Shown here piece after piece: positions 1-7,700 of a stretch of 12,422 bases of DNA; position 1 is the stretch's first letter, and each line of letters opens with the position of its first letter. Below the pieces are notes generated by a model. That model worked only from the letters and a program-made list of their open reading frames with translations. It was not told where the DNA came from and ran no database searches. The DNA comes from JADFSZ01 sp022560555 [NCBI: PVC group bacterium] (GTDB taxonomy: Bacteria > GCA-001730085 > JADFSZ01): the NCBI GenBank assembly GCA_022560555.1, contig JADFSZ010000033.1, positions 1-12,422 of the forward strand, given 5' to 3'. The translations under genes were made by a program, and so were the position numbers.

Positions 1-253
1 CCGGGGGTATTTGGGCGATAACTTCATCAGAAATTTCTATTTGAGACAAATCAATAGATGGGACTCCAAAAAGCTCGGATTGCGCTAGAAGAATCTGTTG
101 GTCTGACGCAAACCCATTCTCGATGATAATGCGTGCGATCCCGCGGGCCCCATTCTCATCACGATAGGTTCGGCCTACAGACCCGGCATGAGTCTCGGTT
201 AATATTTCTTGTTTGAGCAACGCTTCTAAGAGTTGATCCATTTTTTCTTTCAT
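1..253 (-). CDS. GspE/PilB-type secretion or pilus assembly ATPase, N-terminal fragment (3' end cut by window edge)
   Basis: The frame stays open from an ATG at 253 to the window edge, giving 84 residues. It begins MKEKMDQLLEALLKQEILTE and contains an IIENGFASDQQILLAQSELF stretch, then FGVPSIDLSQIEISDEVIAQIPP-like sequence at residues 62-84. This matches the N-terminal helical domain (GspE_N/MshEN type) of type II secretion and type IV pilus assembly ATPases. In that family the pattern is a helix ending in L-G-x-P-x-x-D-L followed by an I-x-x-x-x-x-x-x-I-P motif. The Walker A/B ATPase core would lie outside the window, so the fragment cannot separate PilB from GspE. The ATG at 253 overlaps the larC stop as ATGA, which suggests translational coupling. 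A second in-frame ATG at 241 is an alternative start. If the family call is right, the full protein would be a cytoplasmic hexameric motor at the inner membrane. Confidence 0.8.
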   Translation of the reverse strand, partial: MKEKMDQLLEALLKQEILTETHAGSVGRTYRDENGARGIARIIIENGFASDQQILLAQSELFGVPSIDLSQIEISDEVIAQIPP

Positions 254-1416
254 CTCTTTGTTATAGGATTTCCCATATCACGCATGATATTTTTTAATGG
301 GATCCCGAGTTCTTTGGAAATTTGACGCACATCATCAAATTCGACATGGTACTTGCTTTGATATTTTTTGTTTTGAGCGCGTCTCACAAGCACGGCCCCC
401 GGCGCACAATGTTCCTTTTCATGGATGGAAGATACTATAGAACGTCGGGCCAGATAGTACCGCACACCAAACGTAGTGGTCTCATCAAAAAACAGATGAA
501 TAAATTTCATGAGATTTTGTTTTGAGACAAGAGCCGTCAGACAAAATCCCGGACGATTTTTTTTCATATATATGGTTTTGACACAAAAGTCCAGGACCCC
601 GTTCTCGAACATAATGTCGTAGAGGGCTCCGATATGCTCAGGGGTCATGTCATCCACGTGCGTTTCTATGACAGCAATTTCATCTTCCAAATAACCTTCG
701 GCTGCCTCGCCTATCAATATTCTTAAATAGTTAGGACATCCGATATCCTTGCTTCCCAAACCGTATCCTGTTTGAGTCAGCTTGATTTGAGGAAACATCT
801 CAAATTTCGGCTGAAAACTTTGAAGAAGAAGGGCGCCGGTAGGGGTTACGAGCTCTGTTAGGAAATCTGTTCCGTAGACCGGCATATTTTTGAGAAGCTC
901 AAGTGTTGCCGGAACGGGAACGGGCACACGGCCGTGTTCTGTTTGAACGAAGCCTTTCCCAAGCGGAACAGGGCTTGAATAAACCTCCCGAATGTCCCAA
1001 TCTTCAAAAATACATATGACTCCGACGATATCAATCAGAGTATCTATCCCGCTGATTTCATGAAAATGAATGTCATCGGGCGCCTTACCATGAACATGGC
1101 CTTCCACTTGTGCTAAACGGTTAAACATCCCGATGGCTTTTTGCTTGATCGTACCGGACAAATCGCTTGATTGAATGATCGTGATAAAGTCTTTTAGCGT
1201 TCTCGATTTTTTGGGCTCAGTATCTTTGAGCTTCATCTGTGTAAACCGAAATCCATTTTCAACTACCTCATCAAAGGAAACATCAAAAGATGAATCGCAC
1301 CTCAGTTTTTTTAGGTGATTTTTTAGCTCATCCCGAGAATACCCCGCGTCAATAAGCGCCGAGAGCAGCATGTCTCCGCTCAATCCCGTGCAAATATCAA
1401 GATACGCTATTTTCAT
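250..1416 (-). CDS. larC: LarC, nickel insertion enzyme for the nickel-pincer nucleotide cofactor
   Basis: LarC is a CTP-dependent cyclometallase that inserts nickel into the pincer nucleotide, the last step of the lactate racemase cofactor pathway. The 388-residue protein starts MKIAYLDICTGLSGDM, a typical LarC start. It carries a histidine-rich segment at residues 107-120 (GHVHG, then HFHE), a TPTGA motif at 191-195, ETHVDDMTPE at 251-260 and MKKNRPG at 284-290. The frame is open upstream to an ATG at 1491, but those extra 25 residues overlap larB and do not look like LarC, so I chose the ATG at 1416, five bases past the last base of the larB stop. No strong Shine-Dalgarno precedes it, so translation is probably coupled to larB. 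The C-terminal part is in the same frame, unlike Lactobacillus plantarum, where larC is split and joined by frameshifting (known from the literature). The family call is firm; the start is fairly firm. Confidence 0.93.
   Translation of the reverse strand: MKIAYLDICTGLSGDMLLSALIDAGYSRDELKNHLKKLRCDSSFDVSFDEVVENGFRFTQMKLKDTEPKKSRTLKDFITIIQSSDLSGTIKQKAIGMFNRLAQVEGHVHGKAPDDIHFHEISGIDTLIDIVGVICIFEDWDIREVYSSPVPLGKGFVQTEHGRVPVPVPATLELLKNMPVYGTDFLTELVTPTGALLLQSFQPKFEMFPQIKLTQTGYGLGSKDIGCPNYLRILIGEAAEGYLEDEIAVIETHVDDMTPEHIGALYDIMFENGVLDFCVKTIYMKKNRPGFCLTALVSKQNLMKFIHLFFDETTTFGVRYYLARRSIVSSIHEKEHCAPGAVLVRRAQNKKYQSKYHVEFDDVRQISKELGIPLKNIMRDMGNPITKR
485..564 (-). other. A8 slippery tract and -1 frame extension inside larC (possible frameshift site)
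   Basis: On the coding strand larC reads ATG AAA AAA AAT at codons 284-287, an uninterrupted run of eight A (557-564). The heptamer A AAA AAT fits the X-XXY-YYZ form of -1 ribosomal slippery sites. A -1 shift here would add 23 residues and stop at TGA 487-485, giving about 310 residues instead of 388. The normal frame is intact, so full-length LarC is the default product. Whether slippage occurs is inference; I did not find an obvious stimulatory hairpin. Confidence 0.3.
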
Positions 1417-1420
1417 ACCA

Positions 1421-2182
1421 TCATGACTTTCTTTTATAGGCCAATTCGTTAATGAGGGAGGCCTGGTATCCCGCTCCGAAGCCATTATCAATATTCACAA
1501 CACTAATGCCCGGCGAACAGCTGTTCAGCATCGTTAAGAGAGGAGCCAGGCCGTCAAAGTTAGCGCCATACCCCGTGCTTGTCGGCACGGCAATAACAGG
1601 AATGTTCACAATACCTCCTACCACACTCGGCAAAACACCGTCCATTCCGGCCACAACAACCACCACATTAGCATCAAAAAAAATATCCAATTTCTGCAAA
1701 AACCGATGCAATCCTGCCACCCCGATGTCATACGCTTTATCGGGCGCTTGCCCCATCCATTCACTGACAAGAGCCGCCTCTTCGGCCGCGGGAATGTCCG
1801 CGGTCCCTGCGGTGACAATCAAAACACCTTTTTTTGTTTGATCAGGCTTTTGTCCGCAACTGATCATGGACGCGTCTTTATGATATTCGGCTTTTGGAAA
1901 AAAATCTTTTACGGCATCATAAACATCAGGCGAGGCTTTTGTGGCCATAAACGATTTGTTGTTTTTATAGAGCTCTCGCGCGATACATACAATTTGCTGA
2001 TTAGATTTCCCTTTACAATAAATGACTTCAGGCAGAGATTGCCTCAAAGACCTGTGGTGGTCTACACAAGCGAAATCCATATCCGTGTAAGGGGCTTTTT
2101 GAATTTCTTCTATAAGTTTATCAAGCGAAACACGTCCATAGTGATAATTTTCGATTTGTTCGCGTAATCTTTCGGTACCCAT
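1421..2182 (-). CDS. larB: LarB, pyridinium-3,5-biscarboxylic acid mononucleotide synthase
   Basis: LarB carboxylates and hydrolyses nicotinic acid adenine dinucleotide to make P2CMN, the first step of nickel-pincer cofactor synthesis. The 253-residue length is close to the family norm. The C-terminal half resembles PurE (AIR carboxylase): TAGTADIPAAEEA at residues 124-136, AGMDGVLPSVVGG at 178-190 and VPTSTGYGANFDG at 199-211, then a CSPGI motif. Cys222 in that motif aligns by eye with the catalytic cysteine described for L. plantarum LarB (Cys221, from memory). The N-terminal third, with YHYGRVSLDKLIEEI and then DFACVDHHRSLRQSLPEVIY, is also typical of LarB. It starts 25 bases after the tsaD stop and is followed by larC with only four bases between. 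No strong Shine-Dalgarno is seen, only a GGGAAT stretch close to the ATG. Confidence 0.95.
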   Translation of the reverse strand: MGTERLREQIENYHYGRVSLDKLIEEIQKAPYTDMDFACVDHHRSLRQSLPEVIYCKGKSNQQIVCIARELYKNNKSFMATKASPDVYDAVKDFFPKAEYHKDASMISCGQKPDQTKKGVLIVTAGTADIPAAEEAALVSEWMGQAPDKAYDIGVAGLHRFLQKLDIFFDANVVVVVAGMDGVLPSVVGGIVNIPVIAVPTSTGYGANFDGLAPLLTMLNSCSPGISVVNIDNGFGAGYQASLINELAYKRKS

Positions 2183-2207
2183 AGATTCCCAAGCATTCAG
2201 GATTTAT

Positions 2208-3227
2208 TTAGATGGTCGGAGTTGCGTCTAATGTCATCATCGCTTCAGTCCCTATCGGCGGCTGATAATATCCCAACCCGGCAATCATAGCCGCGTTATC
2301 CGTACAATAGGCCCTGTCAGGATAAAATGTTTCAATGTTTCTTTTCGAACATTCCTCGAGTAATTTTTCCCTAAGACGGCTGTTCCGGGCAACGCCGCCG
2401 CCGATAGCCAGTTTCCGACAATCGTGTCGCTGACAAGCCGCGATCGATTTCCTGACCAAAACATCAACGATTGATTCTTGAAACCCCTTGGCCACGGACA
2501 AAATATCCTGTTCGCTCAATACCTTCTCTTTTTCCCAGGATGTCTTATTCGCCGGAGGATGAACTTTGTAAAGCACGGCTGTTTTAATTCCGCTAAAACT
2601 AAAATCAAGCGAATCTTTTTCAAGATACGTTCTTGGAAATGATACCGCCTTTCCCTTATAAGAACGAACCAATCGGTCGATTTCGGGGCCACCCGGATAA
2701 CTCATTCCCAGAACTTTCGCAACCTTATCGTAGGCTTCACCTACGGCATCATCGATTGTTTTCCCCAGTAAATCAAAAGATTTAAAATCTTTGACTAGGT
2801 AAAGGCTCGTGTGCCCACCGGATACAACAAGACTGATATAGGGTCCTGAGAGTGACATATGTGTCAGACACGCGGAATACGCGTGGGCTTCAATATGACT
2901 GACCGGAACCAAGGGGATGCCCCTCGCGTAAGCGATGGATTTGGCAAAAGACAGTCCGATAAGTAAAGCACCAATCAGGCCCGGACGATTAGTTACGGCT
3001 ATGCGATCAATAGAGGAAAAATCACAGTGAGCCTTTTTAAGGGCTTCATCCAGCACGCAAGTGATTGTCTCAATATGTTTTCGGCAAGCAATTTCAGGGA
3101 CAACACCCGAAAATTTTTTATGAAATTCCACTTGAGAATTCACGACGTTTGATAAAACTTCGCGTCCGTCCGATACGACAGCTGCGGCTGTTTCATCGCA
3201 AGATGTTTCTATACCAAGAACCTTCAT
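2208..3227 (-). CDS. tsaD: TsaD, tRNA N6-adenosine threonylcarbamoyltransferase
   Basis: TsaD (formerly Gcp/YgjD, Kae1 family) transfers the threonylcarbamoyl group from TC-AMP to A37 of ANN-decoding tRNAs. In bacteria it works in the cytoplasm with TsaB and TsaE. The 339 residues match the usual length. Visible ASKHA-fold motifs are MKVLGIETSCDET at the start, NRPGLIGALLIGLSFAK at 80-96, HIEAH at 111-115 (metal-ligand histidines 111 and 115), SGGHT at 136-140, DDAVGEAYDKVAK at 159-171, GGGVARN at 276-282 and a CTDNAAMI block with Asp310 as the probable third metal ligand. HIEAH has Ala where many homologues have Gly, a conservative change. Translation probably depends on a TAAGGGG sequence that includes the ctpA stop codon, eight bases upstream. 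Neither tsaB nor tsaE is in the window. Confidence 0.97.
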   Translation of the reverse strand: MKVLGIETSCDETAAAVVSDGREVLSNVVNSQVEFHKKFSGVVPEIACRKHIETITCVLDEALKKAHCDFSSIDRIAVTNRPGLIGALLIGLSFAKSIAYARGIPLVPVSHIEAHAYSACLTHMSLSGPYISLVVSGGHTSLYLVKDFKSFDLLGKTIDDAVGEAYDKVAKVLGMSYPGGPEIDRLVRSYKGKAVSFPRTYLEKDSLDFSFSGIKTAVLYKVHPPANKTSWEKEKVLSEQDILSVAKGFQESIVDVLVRKSIAACQRHDCRKLAIGGGVARNSRLREKLLEECSKRNIETFYPDRAYCTDNAAMIAGLGYYQPPIGTEAMMTLDATPTI

Positions 3228-3231
3228 GGAA

Positions 3232-3237
3232 CCCCTT
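3232..3237 (-). promoter_or_regulatory. Shine-Dalgarno of tsaD overlapping the ctpA stop codon
   Basis: On the minus strand the ctpA stop TAA runs directly into GGGG, forming AAGGGG four bases before the tsaD ATG at 3227. The ribosome ending ctpA therefore sits on the tsaD initiation site, which supports translational coupling and fixes the tsaD start. Confidence 0.65.
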
Positions 3238-4720
3238 AAAGGAAACGTGTTGAACTAAGAGATGACTTCAAATCCAACAATTTAGCTTCGCTCTGTTTGG
3301 GTCCGTAAAAAAGGATACCCTTCAGGAGATCCACGGCGCGATCCAATTGTTTATCTTCCAAGTTTTTTTCTTCCTCGGACTCATCCTCGGAATGTCCCAT
3401 CATGTCTTCGATTTCTTCCATTTCTTTTGAAGACGGATTTTTGGGATTTGAGTCACCCCCGCTTTCCGGTTTCGTCTCGTTGTCTTCTGATAATTCTTCA
3501 TCGGAAGATGACGAATCAGACTCTTCTTTTTGACTTTCTTCTTCAGGCGGAGATTTATATTTCTCGGACAACCCGGCCATAATTTCTCTGCGGTTTTTCA
3601 AAAAGTCTATTTCTTCCTCGCTGGATAAGTTCACCACAATATCCGGAACAATGCCTGTTCCATGGATCATCCGATCCGCCGGGGTGTAATATTTAGCGGT
3701 TGTTAATTTGATCGCGGCTCCGCCACGAAGCGGAATCACGGTCTGAACAGAACCCTTCCCAAAACTTTTCGACCCGAGAAGAATTCCCCGCTTATGATCC
3801 TGCATGGCGCCCGCGACAATTTCTGAGGCACTGGCCGATCCGCGGTTGATCATCACGACAAGAGGATAATCGTTGCCGTTTCTTGAAGCTTTTACGCGAA
3901 ACTGCATGTTTTGGCCGACAAGCCGTCCCTTTGTGTACACAACCAGATCGTCCTTTTTGAGAAATTCACTGGCTACTTTAACGGCCATATCCAAAAGACC
4001 GCCGGGATTATATCGAAGATCCAGAACAAGAGCCTTCATCCCTTTGGATTTTAAATCTTTAAGAGCCGCTTTCAATTCTCTTGAGGTTTTTTCCTGAAAT
4101 TGAGAGATGTAAACATAAGCAATATCCCTCGTGAGCATCACGGCCGTGTTAATGCTTTTAACCTGAATGATGGCACGGGTAAGATCAAAATGAAGAATTT
4201 TATTTTCAATTTCCCGATACACTGTCAATTTTACGTCTGTCCCGGGTTTGCCTCTCATTTTTTTCACGGCTTCATAGATCGTAATATCCTTTGTTGTATC
4301 ACCGTCAATACGCGTGATTTTGTCATCCGTCATGAGCCCGGCGCGACTTCCGGGAGTATCATGAATGGGACTGACGATTGTGAGAACATTATCTTTAATC
4401 GTTATTTCAATCCCAATTCCTCCGAATTCTCCTTCCGTTTCGACTTTCATGTCCTTATATTGCTCCGGCTCCATAAATTGGCTATGCGGATCTAAGGCGA
4501 GAGTCATCCCCTTGATGGCGCCATAGATGAGATCTTTGATCTCAACTTCATCAACATAATGTTCACGTATGAGGATCAGGCTCTCCGTAAATTCCTCAAC
4601 TTGCTTATATATGCCTTCGCTTCCCGCCTGAACAAGACTCGCGACGGGAAAAATTAAGATCATACCGATAATCATTCCGATGGCGATGGCCGGTAAATAT
4701 TTCACTTTTTTATGAGCCAT
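3236..4720 (-). CDS. ctpA: CtpA-type carboxy-terminal processing protease (S41 peptidase with PDZ domain)
   Basis: This is a periplasmic serine protease that trims or degrades proteins from their C termini. The 494-residue protein begins with an N-terminal anchor or signal (residues 8-31, after a KK-x-K stretch), followed by an N-terminal helical segment (about 36-95). A PDZ domain follows at about 97-175 (FGGIGIEI, then SPIHDTPGSRAGL), and then the S41 core at about 195-365. The catalytic Ser-Lys dyad is visible: Ser297 in GSASASEI and Lys322 in FGKGSVQ. Their spacing of 25 residues, and Asp308 in the MQD between them, match E. coli Prc. Residues 392-455 are an acidic, serine-rich low-complexity stretch that is not usual. 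The family's customary DKQLDRAVDLLKGI tail follows at 456-470. An AGGAG Shine-Dalgarno supports the start. It lies 73 bases after the second pump gene and 8 bases before tsaD. Confidence 0.95.
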   Translation of the reverse strand: MAHKKVKYLPAIAIGMIIGMILIFPVASLVQAGSEGIYKQVEEFTESLILIREHYVDEVEIKDLIYGAIKGMTLALDPHSQFMEPEQYKDMKVETEGEFGGIGIEITIKDNVLTIVSPIHDTPGSRAGLMTDDKITRIDGDTTKDITIYEAVKKMRGKPGTDVKLTVYREIENKILHFDLTRAIIQVKSINTAVMLTRDIAYVYISQFQEKTSRELKAALKDLKSKGMKALVLDLRYNPGGLLDMAVKVASEFLKKDDLVVYTKGRLVGQNMQFRVKASRNGNDYPLVVMINRGSASASEIVAGAMQDHKRGILLGSKSFGKGSVQTVIPLRGGAAIKLTTAKYYTPADRMIHGTGIVPDIVVNLSSEEEIDFLKNRREIMAGLSEKYKSPPEEESQKEESDSSSSDEELSEDNETKPESGGDSNPKNPSSKEMEEIEDMMGHSEDESEEEKNLEDKQLDRAVDLLKGILFYGPKQSEAKLLDLKSSLSSTRFL

Positions 4721-4793
4721 AGGGTTCTCCTGAAAATTTTAGACGTTGATGCATATAAAATTATAGTAAAAGTATATTATAACACTAATAGAA
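4721..4793 (-). promoter_or_regulatory. AT-rich intergenic gap, candidate promoter for ctpA-tsaD-larB-larC
   Basis: This is the longest non-coding stretch in the window. The minus strand has two exact TATAAT hexamers, at 4781-4776 and 4765-4760, upstream of the ctpA Shine-Dalgarno. Neither has a convincing TTGACA box: 17 bases upstream of the nearer one is TTAGTG. AT-rich DNA produces such hexamers by chance, so the call is weak. No GC-rich hairpin followed by a T run is seen, so there is no sign of a terminator after the pump genes. Confidence 0.35.
4726..4731 (-). promoter_or_regulatory. Shine-Dalgarno of ctpA
   Basis: The minus strand reads AGGAGA five bases before the ctpA ATG at 4720. 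It is the best Shine-Dalgarno match in the window and fixes the ctpA start. It fits ctpA being the first gene of a transcript or an independently translated gene. Confidence 0.7.
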
Positions 4794-7700
4794 TTACGTT
4801 TCTAGCCAATATTTTCTATGGACAACAGCTTCTTTTAGTCGTGTCCGCGCTTTCAAAAAACCTTGGCCGATATCCTCAAATATCACATATATGCAAGGAA
4901 CTATGACCAAGGTTAGACACGTTGCCGACACCATACCGCCAATCACGGTGATGGCCAAAGGAGACCAAAGAACGGCACCGCTTGCCCGGTCCAAGGCCAT
5001 GGGGAGCATTCCGAGAATGGTGGTTAAGCTTGTCATCATCACGGGTCGAAAACGATCAAGAGAGCCGTGAATAACCGAGGGATATAACCGCGCTCCCTTT
5101 TGGGCGCGCAGGTGGTTAATATGATCCACCATCACAATACCATTATTGACGACAATGCCAAAAAGCATAATGGTCCCGATCATCACGCCCATGCTAATAG
5201 GGAGCTTAAGTAGATACAGCGCAACAATTGCTCCCATCAGGGCAAGGACAACCGAACTCATAATAATGAGAGGCTGATAATATGATTCAAAAATGCTGGC
5301 CAAAAGCATATAGACAAGCAGCAATGTGAGAATGGCGGCAATGGTCAATTCGCGCTGATTTTTCTGCATGCGTTTATATTCTTCTCCAAACTCATAATAA
5401 TACTCTTTTGGAAGCTTGAGGTCTTTCAACGATTCTTTAATGTCTTCAACGATCCGACCGAGAGGATTGTCACCAATGTTAGCCGAGACATGAAACATAC
5501 GATGTTTATTCTTTCTAAAAATTTCGCTTGGACCTATATCGAAGGAATACTCAACAAGCTGTCGCAGGAATGTTTGTTTTCGAACCCCGTCATCCAGATA
5601 TTGAGTCAGGCTGAGTTGACCGATCGCATCAAATGTATCCCGGTCTTCGGGCTGCAGACGGGTTACGATTTCAACCTCGCTGCCGCCAATATCAAAAAAT
5701 TCCGAGGAAAGCGTTGACGCGCGAAATCCCCGCAGTTGGCCATGAATGGCATTGGCAATATCTCCCGTCGTAAACCCCATATACGCCGCTTTGATTTTAT
5801 CAACGTAAAATCTAAGTTCGGGACGTCCCTGCAGACGCGCCATTTTTGGATCTTCAATCCCTTGGACGGTTCCCATCCGGGATGCGATCGAAATGGCAAT
5901 TTCTTTTAAAACATCGTAATTATGCCCATAAATATCCAGTTGAACTTCTTTTCCGCCACCCGTGGACTGCTGTTCGCTATAGTAAATGAACCCGCCTCTA
6001 TAATTGGTTTCTATATCGTCCGTAGACAATCTCAATTCATCGATGATTTGCTGTGTGGATTTTTCTCTTTCTTCGGCAGGAAAAAGCGTAATATGAACCT
6101 GAGAGCTTGTCGGCTCGACATCCGAAGAATAATTTTTAATCTCCGGGATATCATCAAGAATCTTTTCGATCTCCTTGACCATGAGATTCGAAATATCCAG
6201 TTTGGCTCCCGAATCTAATTCCGCAAAAATCGTAAATTGCCCTTCATCGGTGGCTCCCATCAGTGTCCGGTCAAGGTTTTTGAACATCCCAAGGGACACC
6301 ACAAACAAAAGAAGAGCGACAGCGACGACTAAATACCGGTAGCGCAGAGCGGAGACAATTAATTTGCCATACAAGGATATCCGTCCTTTAAACTTCCTTG
6401 TTTTTTGAATAACCCACTTGAGGGCATCCGCCGTGGCTCTCACAGCCCTACCTAACCATGATAAAAACCGCGTTTGGAAAATTTCTTTTATTCGCCGAAC
6501 GGGAAATTTTGCAATAGACACGAACCATTCCCGAGCCGGCTTCATTTTACTCGCAAGAGTCGCAACCTCTTTCTGTTTACGCATGACAATCGATGTGTAG
6601 GAGGGAATAAGTGTGATGGCAACGAACAAAGAAGCAAATAAGGAATAGGTAACCGTCATCGACAGCCCGAAATAAAGAAGCTTAATCTCTTTACTGACAA
6701 ATATCAACGGTAAGAACACAACGACCGTTGTCAGCGTGGAGGCAATGATGGCGAGAATCATTTCTTCGCTGCCCAAAATGGATGCCCGGACCCGGTCGCC
6801 CGTCCGGACAAACATTTTATGAATATTTTCTAACACAACAATGGAGTTATCAATGAGCATACCTATCCCGAGAGCTAATCCGGACAGAGTCATTACATTA
6901 ATCGTTAAATTCTGGAAATACATACAGGCGAACGTTATGATCACAGAAATCGGAATCGATATCGTCACGGCTAAGGTCATGCGGATATCCCGGAGAAATA
7001 AGAAAAGAATAATAAGTGAAAGCACTCCGCCAAACATCAGAGATTTTTGAACGGAGAGGATCGCTTTTTTAATAAAGTCGGCCTGATTTGAGTTTTCTTC
7101 TATAAAAATACCTTTGGAGGCATACTCAGACCTAAATGTTTCCAGGATATTCTGCACGCCCTCGACCACGCTGATCGTGTTGGCCGTTGATTCTCTCTGG
7201 ACGTGGATGGATACAACACTTTCTCCGTTGATCCGTGACAGGCTCTCCGGCTCCAAGCTCGAATCACTAATATTCGCGATGTCCTTAATTCTCACTCCGA
7301 CAAAATCGTCCCGGGATGTTTTAATAATGGTATTGCCGATTTCTTCCAAATTCTTATACTGACCGATGGCACGAATCATATACCGATGTTCATCTTTTTC
7401 GATATCTCCTATAGCAAAACTTTTATTATTCTTCCCGATGGCGTCGGTAACCTCATTGATTCCCAATCCGAATACTTGGAGCTTTTTTAAGCTCACTTCA
7501 ATAAACACTTTTCGCTGTTCGCTTCCTCCTCCGTATGTTTTAACATTCGCTACCCCCTCGATACGTGAGAGACTCTCCTTCACTTCAGCGTCAATCAGGT
7601 TTTTTAACTCATTGAGCGGCATTTTGTCGCTTTTCACGGACAAACTTATGACAGGGACATCCGTCTCTTCATAATTCGCAATGACGGGCCTCTCAATATC

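Noticed and set aside
322-525. Plus-strand ORF of 67 codons inside larC
   Set aside because: Antisense to a well-conserved gene, no recognisable protein features.
1452-2167. Plus-strand ORFs of 129 and 153 codons and a 66-codon minus-strand frame inside larB
   Set aside because: All overlap the full length of a clear LarB coding frame; the translations look like out-of-frame shadows with no domain signal.
2183-2207. Possible terminator or regulatory site between tsaD and larB
   Set aside because: Only 25 bases, with no inverted repeat and no T run.
4100-4495. Plus-strand ORF of 131 codons antisense to ctpA
   Set aside because: It lies over the PDZ domain and catalytic-core coding sequence and shows no coherent fold pattern.
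4712-4906. Plus-strand ORF of 64 codons crossing the 73-base gap
   Set aside because: It covers the intergenic gap and the end of the second permease; no Shine-Dalgarno or recognisable sequence.
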